Source: Madurella fahalii
Lineage: Eukaryota > Ascomycota > Sordariomycetes > Sordariales
Direction of reading: 5' to 3'
Length of the DNA: 64,000 nt
NCBI GenBank assembly: GCA_029876055.1
Contig: CM056880.1
Coordinates: 1,240,001-1,304,000, forward strand
Shown here: in pieces, positions 55,049-64,000 of the stretch
How the letters are laid out: each line of letters opens with the position of its first letter
Position numbering within the stretch: the first letter of the stretch is position 1
Made by a program: the position numbers and the translations under genes
The notes under the pieces: model-generated
Seen by the model: the letters and a program-made list of their open reading frames with translations, nothing else
What the model was told of the DNA's origin: nothing
Database searches by the model: none

Positions 55049-56454
55049 ATGGCCCCGGTCTCATGCCGCTGTAAGAGCGAGCCATGGCTCAATGGTGTCT
55101 GTGAGGACAAATGGGGATGCGAAGGCGATTTGCCAGGCGAAAGCGAGTGGTGCGGACACTGTGTGAGTTACTATTAACCCTTCCCTTCCTATAGGATTAC
55201 GAGTCACCCTTTTTGGCAATTCTAATATTTCTAGAGAGGTATGGGCTGTCCCAACAACTACAGGTCGAGCTCCCAGCCATCCACGGCATCTGCTGCGTCT
55301 TACCCGCAACTTTCGAGCCCGGCAACAGTCGATGATTCCTTGGCTTCGTATACAGCTTCTGGTTCGTATACAGCTTCCGGTACGTATACAACTTCCGGCA
55401 CACCTTGCGAGTGCACAAAAAAGCTTCTCTCCTGCTTCGCTCGCCCTTATTGTCTTGGGCAGGTCAGCAGCGACAAGCCCGGGGAGAGTTACTGTGATGC
55501 ATGTCTCGTAAGTCCATACCTCTCCTTATTGACGTAATTCATGGCATCATGGGGGTCCTGTTCTGACCACTCGCCCATGTTAGGAGTATAGCTGTAACAA
55601 AGACCGAAAGCGGAGAGGCAAGAGACCTCAATGCAGGTGCAAGCTCGCACCCAAACACAATCTCCGCTCCCCCAGATACTGTCGGGTTCCCAAAAGTTGC
55701 TTACAATTTGTCCCCGAAACAGATACTTACTGCCGAGAATGCGAGGTGAGCCAGCCTGTTGCTCTAACCGCGGTTCCCTACTCTAATAATTACACCTTCG
55801 TCGTCCTCCCGAGCAAAGTCGTCATGCAGCTCTCTACAAACCCCTTGTATGTGTGTGGGACCAAACACGTTCGGGTGCGCAAACCCCGAACGCTGCTTGC
55901 GAGTCTCTTCGAAGAAGCGTGGATTCTGCGAGGCTTGCGTAAGTTTGCTACCCCCTTGTCCTTAGGGGGGGTCTAACACAACTATACTTTTCCGATGCTA
56001 ATATAAGATCTCTCTAATTTGGTTAGTCAATAAGCTGCAGGCTGACTCCGGTACATGGCACCGACTCACGATCCGAATACCATGACGACCCAGCCGCCGG
56101 GGCTTCTTCGAGTTCTGCCTTTGACTTCACTGACAACTACTCTACTGCCGATTACTCCACCATTGGCTTCCCAACCACTGATTATTCCATCATTGGTTAT
56201 TCTGAGCCTACTCCGTTTACGATGATCGAATCCAACCCGCAGGGACACCTGTGTCATTGTCTCGAGGTCCCCGAGAACTGCAACCTTGCCGTCCATTGTA
56301 TTGGAACCGTGGATAAATACGGCGAGCGCTGCTTCATATGCCAGGTAAGCCGCCAACTCCAGCACCAGCCGAAGATAGCGCTGTTATTTTTGTAAATTCG
56401 CGTCTGACGTTTTTGGGATTCAACCTGAAGCTCGAGAGGTGTGGCTTTTCATGA
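55049..56454 (+). CDS. Five-module cysteine-rich protein (unrecognised family)
   Basis: Six exons: 55049-55162, 55235-55507, 55584-55745, 55819-55938, 56027-56344 and 56431-56454, 336 residues. Every one of the first five exons has a length divisible by three and ends at, or one residue after, the last cysteine of a module. The five modules share CxC-x(6-13)-C-x5-C-x(10-13)-C-xx-C: CRC..CGHC, CEC..CDAC, CRC..CREC, CMC..CEAC and CHC..CFIC. The x5 between the third and fourth cysteines is constant. Most have PGE/YGE or a similar turn before the last pair. Linkers are Ser/Thr/Tyr-rich; that in exon 2 holds three 18-bp tandem repeats. No signal peptide or membrane segment is seen, so location is uncertain. 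I do not recognise the family. Zinc binding or disulfide-bonded effector-like roles are both possible. Confidence 0.78.
55346..55399 (+). repeat. Three 18-bp tandem repeats in a linker
   Basis: The unit TCGTATACAGCTTCTGGT occurs three times with small changes and encodes SYTASG, SYTASG and TYTTSG in the linker before module 2. Such in-frame units can vary in number between strains. Confidence 0.85.
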
Positions 56455-57333
56455 AGCCTGAGCAGTGAGCCTGTCGCGGCCTGAATTTCTTGCGAGAGCG
56501 GGGCTCTCGCAGAGAATTCGAGTACCTCTGAAGTTAGCAGACACCAAGAAGGTCGGCATCTACGCTAATGGTGGGGAAAAGCCAGGGATCGGGCATGATG
56601 AGGGCGCTAATATCAATTAGACTAGGGCAGTGGGCAGCTTTGAACGGTCAGTCGCGTTTAGGAGTCTAAACAAGATTTATTGTCATACACAGTCTACTAT
56701 TCCGTGCCCGCTTTGCGGAACGGAAGCCGATTTTTGGGAAATGCCCATCCTGAACTTGAGTAGAAGTGCTGAAATCACCAACCCCCAGAACTTGGCGCTT
56801 CTCGGGGAAATTTTGACCGGTGAAGCGACCGATATAGACCATACTAAGGAAAGAACCTAAGGTTTGGAGCACCGTGATGCACGACATCGTCTTGAGAAGG
56901 ACACCACAAACGCGCTTACCGAGAACTATCGGACAGGGTACCGGTTATGCCAGTCGACTCACTGTGGATAGAGGCCGTCTTGGTGCTCCACGAACGGAAC
57001 TTGCACCCTGCGAGGCTGTATTGGAGTTTATGGCGCTCAAATGGGCATTCACTTGAAAGGGCGCCTTCCAGATGCTGACAATATAATTCCATCACCAAGG
57101 AGGTCCTGAAGGGGCTTGCTACGTATTGGCAATTAGTATTCCCGAAGTAAGAAGGGGGGACTAGAGAAATCGGGAATGTAGGAGGAACGGGAGAAAGAAA
57201 CGGATTACACAAAACAGAAAAGAAGAGGGAAAGAACGAAGACAAATAACAACAGGATATAGATATTGAGATAGACTATCCCGCTTCACCGTCTCCCACCG
57301 TTCTTTCCTTGTGTACAAAGGTTGCTAGTGAGC
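56455..57333. other. Intergenic stretch
   Basis: No gene is supported; short frames have no family features. Confidence 0.4.
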
Positions 57334-59066
57334 CTACCGCGCAGCCTGCTCTTCTCTCCATTGCAAGCCTTTCGTCTCTAGTCGCCAGATTAACGGTACC
57401 ACAAGCGCCTGAAGCACAGCATACACGCCGAAACACCATCCCAGTCCGATCCTCTCCGTCACCGGCTCCAGCGCAGCGATGCAGCCACCAGCAACCAGAC
57501 ACCGTACTAGGTTCGAGGCTCCCCGGACAGTTGCTGCCCTGGTTGGGTTGAGGTCTGTCAGCAGCGTATTAGTTATCTGTTGCCATCCGACCGCTGTTAG
57601 CTCCGACTGAGTCGACCGTGGGCTTGCAGGTGCTCACTGAGAAGACGCTGCCCGTGGTGTAGCTTGTTACGAACTGCATGATCAGCATCACCGAGATGTG
57701 CTGCGGTATCAATTAGCCCCGGCCCCTCTACGGTATGCGAATCGGGATCCTCACGGCACGCGTCATCAACGCCACACCGTACCCAACCGTGGCGGCGACC
57801 GTGACAGCGACCATCACCGTTGCGCTCTTAAGTCTAGCCTTCTCGATGGGAAAGTCGGAGATATCTTCTCCCCGCTGGAACTCAGCGCCATCAAGCTGTT
57901 CGCGCATCCGTTTGTAATTTCTGTCAATCAGCACGCCCTGAAGCTTGGCGGCCACTGCGCCCGCAACACCAGGCGGCAGGAAGATGAGCCCAGCCTGGAG
58001 AAAGTTCAGTTTGTATATTCCTGGGCACTGAGATCCGAGAGAGGCTTGGAGTGTCATTCTCAGGGAGTACGTTATAGAGGAGAAGAGCACAAGGTGAAGG
58101 TTGTTCTTATACCCGAGCATGGGCAGACATGCGAGCGGGTTGGGGATATGGTGCTTAGGCCTCGACGGCGCGGTGGCCTTGTCTATGACATGGCGGTGGC
58201 TGGTAACGGTTGAGAAGAAATTGCGGTAGAGGATGCCGTGTACCCGTCTGCTACCGTTCCCGACTAGCTTGCGCTGTGTTTCAGGAAAGAATAAGACCAC
58301 TGCTACCGAATAGGCCGCTGTTAGAATTGTTAGGAGCCAGAAAATCCACTGCCAGCCTATAGTTTCGGCAAGGGCGCCGCTGATGATCGGACCAAAGCTC
58401 GGTGCGGTGTTCGTGAAGAGAATGACTGTGCCGGTGAAGGATCCCCTCTCTGCAACCAGGGAGATGTCCGAGACGACGCCGTGTGCCGCTCCAAATGCAC
58501 CTGAGCAGCCCATATTAGTAGCATTTCTGCAGGTTAAGTCACTCCAACTGGAATGCACTCTTCATACCCGAGGATCCAGCGGCCTGGACCATTCTAAGCA
58601 CAAACAAGGCTGGATAAGATCGCTGGAGGGCCAATCCCACGTTGGCGCCAACTGTGAGAGCACACATGATGATGTAGGCCGGCCGCCTTCCCTCATGATC
58701 CGCCAAGTCCCCCATTACGGCAGGCATAATGCCCGCGACCACGAGATAGCAAGTGATCGTCAGATTCACCATAGCCACCGAGACATTGAGGTCTCTGGCT
58801 ATCGGGATCACGGCCGGGAAGTATATGTAACTGTTGAGCGTGGAAAACATGGCCCCAAAGGAGGCTAGCCAGTTGATCCATCTTTTCTGGCCGTTTGTGA
58901 AGACGGAGAAAGGCTCGGGGTTTGTGGTGGAGTCGTCCTCCAGACCGGCTGATGTGATCTTGTCCGAAGGCTCATGCGCTGTTCGATCGACGACAGGCTT
59001 CGAGACATCTTTTTCGGTCCTCGCCCGAGTGGTGGGCTTGTTAGTTTCGGCCTCCATGGGGTGCAT
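57334..59066 (-). CDS. MFS transporter, DHA1 (12-span drug:H+ antiporter) type
   Basis: Four exons: 59066-58568, 58500-57755, 57700-57638 and 57576-57334, 516 residues. The cytoplasmic N-terminus (~60 polar residues) is followed by the first spans and the motif A loop GDLADHEGRRPAY. Then come motif C (SFGPIISGALAE) with WQWIFWLL, and a central loop containing PNPLACLPMLGYKN. The last exon has LLTDLNPTRAATVRGASNLVRC, typical of the family. The third intron (57637-57577, GTGAGC...ACAG, CTAAC branch) removes what would otherwise look like a frameshift and a stop at 57569. DHA1 proteins export or import small molecules with protons. It shares a promoter region with the fructosamine-kinase-like gene, suggesting co-regulation (inference). 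Confidence 0.85.
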
Positions 59067-59786
59067 TAGAGCTCGGAAGAACTACAACTAAGACTCCTTA
59101 GCTCTTCAACGGGGCCGGGCTTGTTGATTTCGACCACTTACCCTGGGTCGGATTCTACCGGGACCACCGTGCTGGGTTTTTATGGCGATTAACTGCTATA
59201 GTTTGTCGCGAAGGGGATTGCTACAAATTTTTTTCTGAACTCCCAGTTGCTTGCCATGCGGTGAAGTGAAGGTAAGGGTTCTAATTTGACTAGCGGTTTG
59301 ATTTGTCGTAATGAAGAGTTGAGCGGGTCGAGTCACAGGCGGCAAGGCTGGCAAAGGGTACCTAAGTCTCGCCGGACGGATGCTGTTGATCCGGATATAC
59401 TGCATGATGTCACCTGCTCAAGTGATGGGCAATACAAAGCCGGAATATCTGGCTCGGATGAGGTCCTGTGCTCGCAGTGACCCCTCTTTTTCGCTGCGAG
59501 CTGACTCCAATCAGTGAGAGGCTCCGTGTGACAGGGTCGGGAAACCCCGATTGCGAGAGCCAGGCTTGGGCGCGGAAGAGTGGGGGCGAGGACAGTAGAC
59601 AAGGCTTTGCTGTCGTGGTACAGTACAACTCAGACCTCCCGATCCTTCGCATCCCCGGTGTTTTTTTTTTTTCTTTTTTTTCGAGCTCTGGCAAATTCGA
59701 CGTGACGAACCGAGTATCTCGCTTGCAAGCAACGCTGCAATCTTCTACGCCACCGGGCAGGCCTTCGCGAGACACTCGTGTGCACC
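59067..59786. promoter_or_regulatory. Divergent promoter region, MFS and fructosamine-kinase genes
   Basis: This 0.7-kb spacer serves two divergently transcribed genes. A T-rich tract lies at about 59661-59680, close to the kinase side. No specific regulator site is recognised. Confidence 0.45.
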
Positions 59787-61126
59787 ATGGAGGACTACTT
59801 TGACGGACAGTCCAATGCCAAAGTGCATAATGGCCCCTTTGAGCTTGATGAGAACGTCAAGAAACGCAAGTACAAAGTCCTTGCTTTGATCAATCCATGA
59901 ACTCGACAATACTAACATGGTAGTCTAGATCTGCCAGCTGGTTCCAAAGTCATATCCAGCCGCGGCCATGGCGCCAGCAACTGGAACAATCTCGCCCGCA
60001 TCGATGCCGAGGCCGATGGCAGACCAACCTCCTACTTCCTCAAAGTGTGTCTCTTGCTCCATGGGTACGGTCGGTGTACCGTCACTAATTTAGAGGGCTT
60101 TAGGTATCTGACGGGCCCAAAGGGTTGGGAATGATCGAAGGGGAGTACGAGTCAATGCACCTCATCCACAAGACGGTCCCCGCCTTCGCACCCCAACCGC
60201 TGGCTTGGGGCACATGCACCGACCCAAACCTGCACTTTCTTCTCTTTTCCTTCCACGAGCTCCGCAAAGGACTGCCATCCATCGATCGACTGACACATGC
60301 CGTTGCGCAACTGCACACTTTGAGTGCCAAAACAGCACCTTTCTTGGAGGACAAACGAAAGAAATTCGGGTTCCACATCACCACGTACAATGGGACTTTG
60401 CCCCAAGACAACGCCTGGACCGAGTCGTGGGAAGACTTCTACACCCGCGGCATGAAGCGGATGCTCCAGCTAGAAAAAGAAGCGCGCGGTCCGAGCGAGG
60501 AGCTGGACGAGATCTCGGGCCCGTTCCTAGAGAAGGTGATTCCGCGGCTGCTGCGGCCGCTGGAGACGGGCGGCCGGTCCATCCAGCCCGTGCTCATTCA
60601 CGGCGATCTGTGGATCGGCAACGTTTCCACCCGGGAGGATACGGGGGAGCCGATGATGTTTGATGCCTCGGCCTTTTGGGGCCATAATGAGTGTGAGCGC
60701 AATCGGCATTGATGCCGTATGAATGGAATCACAGCTGACAGCGGACAGACGAACTCAGCACCATGCGCCCCCTGGACAACAACTGGGGAAGGGAGTGCTT
60801 GGCAAGCTACCACCGTCGCGTTCCCAAGTCTGAGCCTCGGGGGGACTGGGATGCTCGTAACGCGCTTTACGCTACGTGAGAACCATATTCGTGACTTGCT
60901 GTATCTGCACTCCCTGCTGGTGCTGACTGCATTCCCTTAGGAGGACATACGTCCACGACTCTGCGCTTTACCCCGAGGTCCCAAAATTCAGGCAGAAGTA
61001 TGCCTTCCATCTCGATCCAATTACGGAACGGTTTACAGGCTAACACCATTCTCCTCCAGGCTCATTGAAGAGATGCGTAAACTGGTTGATCAGTTTGGAA
61101 ACGTCCATATGGAAGTGTCCGAGTGA
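59787..61126 (+). CDS. Fructosamine-3-kinase-like protein
   Basis: Six exons: 59787-59869, 59924-60044, 60104-60692, 60749-60875, 60941-60997 and 61060-61126, in phase throughout, 347 residues. The fructosamine/ketosamine kinase family signatures are present: a Gly/Ser-rich start (SKVISSRGHGASNW), GEYESMHLI, the catalytic HGDLWIGN with Asp at ~236, and MFDASAFWGHNEYELSTM, the metal-binding and substrate part. Introns have clear CTAAC/CTGAC branch sites. The family phosphorylates sugars attached to amino groups, so that the Amadori product falls off and the protein is repaired. Free small glycated amines may be substrates in fungi. It is next to an MFS transporter and an aminotransferase-like gene. 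Confidence 0.9.
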
Positions 61127-61303
61127 GACTGGTTCTTGGCGTGCACTCAGGCGCCCCCCCCTTCCCCTGTCCAGGCATGCATCGAAACAAACCCATCAAC
61201 AATTGAGGCGAAATCAAAGGGAAAGGGGAATTTGACTATTCCTGGCTAGGTAACTAGACTCGCCCACAGATCTGCAGATTTGACATCTCCTTGAGAGCCG
61301 AGA

Positions 61304-62795
61304 TCATTCAGTCCTGCCCGTCCTATCCAGAGCCGACTTCAGAATTTGTAGCCCTGCCAGCAGTTCCCCATCAGTGATAACCATTGCAACGTTCATCCTG
61401 ATACGAAGGTGATTGGGAAACACAAGCAATCCTTGGTGCATACACCACTCACAAATCTGGCGGCAAGTCTTTTGCTCCACCCCACACAGCCAGATGCCGA
61501 AATCCGCTCCCCTTGCAGTGACATGACTGATGATAGGATGCTTCCAAGCCCTTGTCTCTTCAAGAAACAACTTCTCGATCTGTCTCGCCCGCTCGGCAAG
61601 CCCCTCGTCGTCGATCACCTTGAGCGCGGCCCTAGCTGCCGCTAGCGCAACCGGCGAAAATGTGTATGTCGAGAGAATCTCCTTGATCCCTACGAGATCC
61701 ATGCATTCGGCTCGTCCTAGCACGAATGCGGCCGGGTAAAGGCCACCGGATATGGACTTCCCCAGAACGAGGAGGTCTGGTTTGCGTGAGTTGCCGAGGT
61801 AGTCGCAGGACAGAAAGCGACCGGTTTTGCCACATCCCATACGGACCTCGTCGGCAATAAACAGGATATTATGTGCTTTGCACAGGTCGTATAGCTTAGC
61901 TGAAAACTGGATCTCTTGCTCGAAGGTTCTCAGGTGACCGCGGATGCATTCTATGACCACCGCAGCTATTCTGTCATGGTGTTGTGTGATACACCGTTCC
62001 AGGGCAGCAATATCGCCATAGGTTAACGGTTCGCATGTTGTGGGGTTGTAGTTAATGTGCCTGGAATCGTTAATGCCATATGCTGTATTTTTCGTGATAA
62101 CCCGGTATTAACAGTGGTTTGTGTTTCGTCTACGCAGAGTGCAGGTAGTCAGGGCTGAGACGACTTACCATCCCTTTCTGTGCTGGGGTCCTGCAAAGAC
62201 CACATAGTAGTCGAAAGTCCGTGGTAGCAACCGGAAACCCCCAATACTAACGCTTCCTGGGCGGGTATCCCTTTGATTTGAACTCCCCATTTCCGTGCAA
62301 TTTTGCATGCCGACTCCACGGCTTCTGTCCCAGAGACTGTGTGTAAGATCTTATCATAGTTGAAGCGTTGACACATCATCTCAGCAAATGGAGGCCAGAG
62401 ATTGTTATGAGCTGCCGCGTTGACGAGAGCCGCTATGCATATAGAGTTCCTACTTAGCCCCGAAGCTCTAACGCGAAAATCTGAGGGTCAGTGATAGACG
62501 AACCTGCCTGCATTTGGTTCAGCACGGCTTCGAGTATGGCAGGATGGGAGTGGCCTTGGCTGACAGCTCCGAGCATACAGGTAAAATCTAGATACTCCTT
62601 CCCATCGACATCCTTCACGTCCACTTCAAGTCAGCTTCGTGGTCATTACCGTTTTGGAACCTGTGTTCTTACCCATAGTCTAACTCCGTTTGCTCGAGCC
62701 ACGACAGCGGGCACAGGATCGTAGCCGGGAATGCTATACTCTCGCTCCAGCTGAAGGGCCTCGGAAGTCTTTGCAGAAAGAGAAGGCGATTCCAT
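61304..62795 (-). CDS. Class III aminotransferase, ornithine aminotransferase-like
   Basis: Four exons: 62795-62673, 62612-62504, 62465-62169 and 62082-61304, 435 residues. The N-terminus has WDVDGKEYLDF after the first junction, then SQGHSHPAIL, SGTEAVESACKIARKWG, the PLP-ring Asp in FIADEV (~254) and the Schiff-base Lys in LGKSISGG (~285). These are class III PLP aminotransferase hallmarks, closest to ornithine aminotransferase. Divergent points: the usual EPIQGEGG is ECIRGHLR, and TGLGRTG is MGCGKTG. The substrate may therefore differ from ornithine. Intron 2 would be only 38 nt (62503-62466), shorter than its neighbours; if it is not spliced the frame breaks. The gene lies between two fructosamine-kinase-like genes. 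Confidence 0.82.
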
Positions 62796-63253
62796 GGTGT
62801 TGGTGGATGGATGGGGAAGCATGTAGATTAAAAAAGGAGATTTTCGGCGGGTTTCTTTGTCCGCTAGATGGAAGAATCAGGCAGAAGGGTGTGTTGAGTT
62901 GGAGATTGGCCGATGTTGTCGCTGATACTTATATACCTTACCTTCCCGGCTCCCTCCTCCGGACACGAGGCTCTTGCTCGAGTAAGGCTTTTTTGGGAAC
63001 TGAGCCTGATCATCCCACACTACTCTCACGAACCGGCTTCAACCATTGTGCAGTTTAGCTCGTAGGCATCCAATGACGGTAGGACAAGAATATTATTCGG
63101 CCATGACGGTCTGACACATTCATATTCCGTATCCCCAAGTTAAACGCCCGTGGGGTCTCGATAAAAAGAGATTGCTGCACTACCTTAGTATCTCGAGACT
63201 TCATGCGCCTACAGCCTTGACACTCTGACCCACATTCTTGGTGTGGCAACAAC
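62796..63253. other. Intergenic stretch
   Basis: It carries the promoter of the aminotransferase-like gene and the 3' end of the partial kinase-like gene. Nothing else is recognised. Confidence 0.4.
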
Positions 63254-64000
63254 CTAGTGCTTCCCAAAGTTTCTCCAATTCTGTCGCCCCTTCACAGAGG
63301 GACTGTTACAGTTTTGTTGGACGCTTCTCCTCTGCTGTCCTCTGCGTCCTGAGCGGTGACCGATTGAGCTGGTTCTGGCGCGGGCAAGCTCCGCATGGCT
63401 CCCGACGTCATAGTCAGTGCAATCATCTTCTCCAGCTGCTCAATGAGGCTGAAGTGTATCTGTTAGCGCGGAACGGAACAACAGCAAGCAACAAACACTT
63501 ACAGCACCCGTCGCCCCGGTTCCTTAGAATACATTGCTGAGCGCAGGACTAGCCCTAAGGTCGCGTACAGCTCAATCCTAGCGTTAAAATCCTCCTGAGG
63601 TTCTGATACACCCATTATATCTCGGTAGATCTCCCCCGCGGCCTCCAAGTTCCAGGTGTTGGGACGAGTAACCCGGACGTCAGCTAGAGCAAAGGGCCAT
63701 TGTCAGCCGAGCTTGTTGGCATTTCCTTCTTGAGGGCAAGTATCAACCTTCGCTATGACCCCAGACGGCACACGAGTCAAAGAGACACAAAGCCTCGGGC
63801 GAGTCAGTTCTTGGCTTGATGTTACCGGGCCAGCCGTCGTTGTGGAGCAAAGTTGGGTGAATGACCCTCCCATCCGACTCCAAGGGCCTCAAATAGCGAG
63901 GAATGACGAGCTCATGGAAAACCTTCTTCAGCCGTGTGAGGTCGTCGTCGCATCCACGTGCTGCCTCTTCTTTCTCACATAGGGAGCGGAATATCTGGGC
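63254..64000 (-). CDS. Second fructosamine-kinase-like protein, variant catalytic loop (5' part beyond window)
   Basis: Three exons are visible on the minus strand: 64000-63748 (open at the window edge), 63683-63503 and 63449-63254. The frame shows IPRYLRPLES, then LLHNDGWPGN where the family has HGDLWxGN, and SCAVWGHSE where the neighbour has SAFWGHNE. The last part has LLIEQLEKM, matching LIEEMRKL in the complete neighbour at 59787. The exon junctions (after GHSE and before LIEQ) fall at equivalent places, supporting homology. The catalytic Asp is kept but Gly-to-Asn and Leu-to-Gly changes flank it. It may use another substrate or be inactive. The basic, Arg/Gln-rich C-terminal tail is not conserved. 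Confidence 0.75.

Noticed and set aside
55746..55976. Open frame VSQPVALTAVPYSNN... as continuation of exon 3 in the cysteine-module gene
   Set aside because: Removing 55746-55818 as an intron gives a fifth full module in the correct phase, whereas the open frame has no module cysteines.
57569..57700. Apparent frameshift and stop in the MFS transporter
   Set aside because: A 61-nt GTGAGC...ACAG intron with a CTAAC branch site restores frame and gives the family-typical LLTDLNPTRAATV sequence, so the gene is read as intact.
1..64000. CRISPR arrays, rRNA or tRNA genes
   Set aside because: No regular direct repeats with spacers and no recognisable tRNA arms or rRNA sequence were seen by eye; a covariance-model search was not possible.

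Overview
This window is nuclear DNA of a filamentous ascomycete, most likely a Sordariomycete. The genes carry many short introns (about 46-134 nt) with GT...AG ends and CTAAC/CTGAC branch sites. The families also fit: HET-domain and NACHT NLR proteins, an arginase with the layout of the Neurospora enzyme, a fungal mitochondrial mtf1-type factor, GT90/CAP10, GPI-anchored cupredoxins, and a Fot1/pogo-type transposon. The species is not identified. All exon structures were inferred by eye from splice motifs, reading phase and family knowledge.

Layout. 0-5 kb: the end of a fungal transcription factor, then an FAD monooxygenase and a cytochrome P450 that converge, 29 bp apart. 5-7.4 kb: no supportable gene. 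7.4-10.4 kb: a divergent RecQ-like helicase. 11-13.2 kb: a secreted PLA2-like protein with cysteine-rich modules. 14-22.6 kb: a membrane-anchored HET-domain protein and, divergently, an NLR with an alpha/beta-hydrolase head, a possible self-recognition (heterokaryon incompatibility) pair. 22.9-32.6 kb: housekeeping genes (mtf1-like factor, GT90 glycosyltransferase, arginase, MARVEL-like membrane protein). 33.4-36.6 kb: a large decayed gene. 37-47.4 kb: two polytopic membrane proteins with the same C-terminal signature, a secreted carboxylesterase, a Gln/His-rich protein with a lysine tail, and a GPI-anchored cupredoxin.

49-56.5 kb is a decay and transposon zone. It holds a truncated P450 and an MFS fragment, then a cysteine-module gene split by a 2.2-kb Fot1/pogo-like element that itself carries a nested solo LTR. 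Next to it is an apparently intact sister gene made of five exon-encoded copies of the same six-cysteine module. 57.3-64 kb: an MFS transporter, a fructosamine-3-kinase-like gene, an ornithine-aminotransferase-like gene and a second, variant fructosamine-kinase-like gene form a possible metabolic cluster.

The most novel signal is the six-cysteine module family (CxC-x5-13-C-x5-C-x10-13-C-xx-C). It is encoded by phase-0 exons, and the transposon has landed exactly inside one such module.
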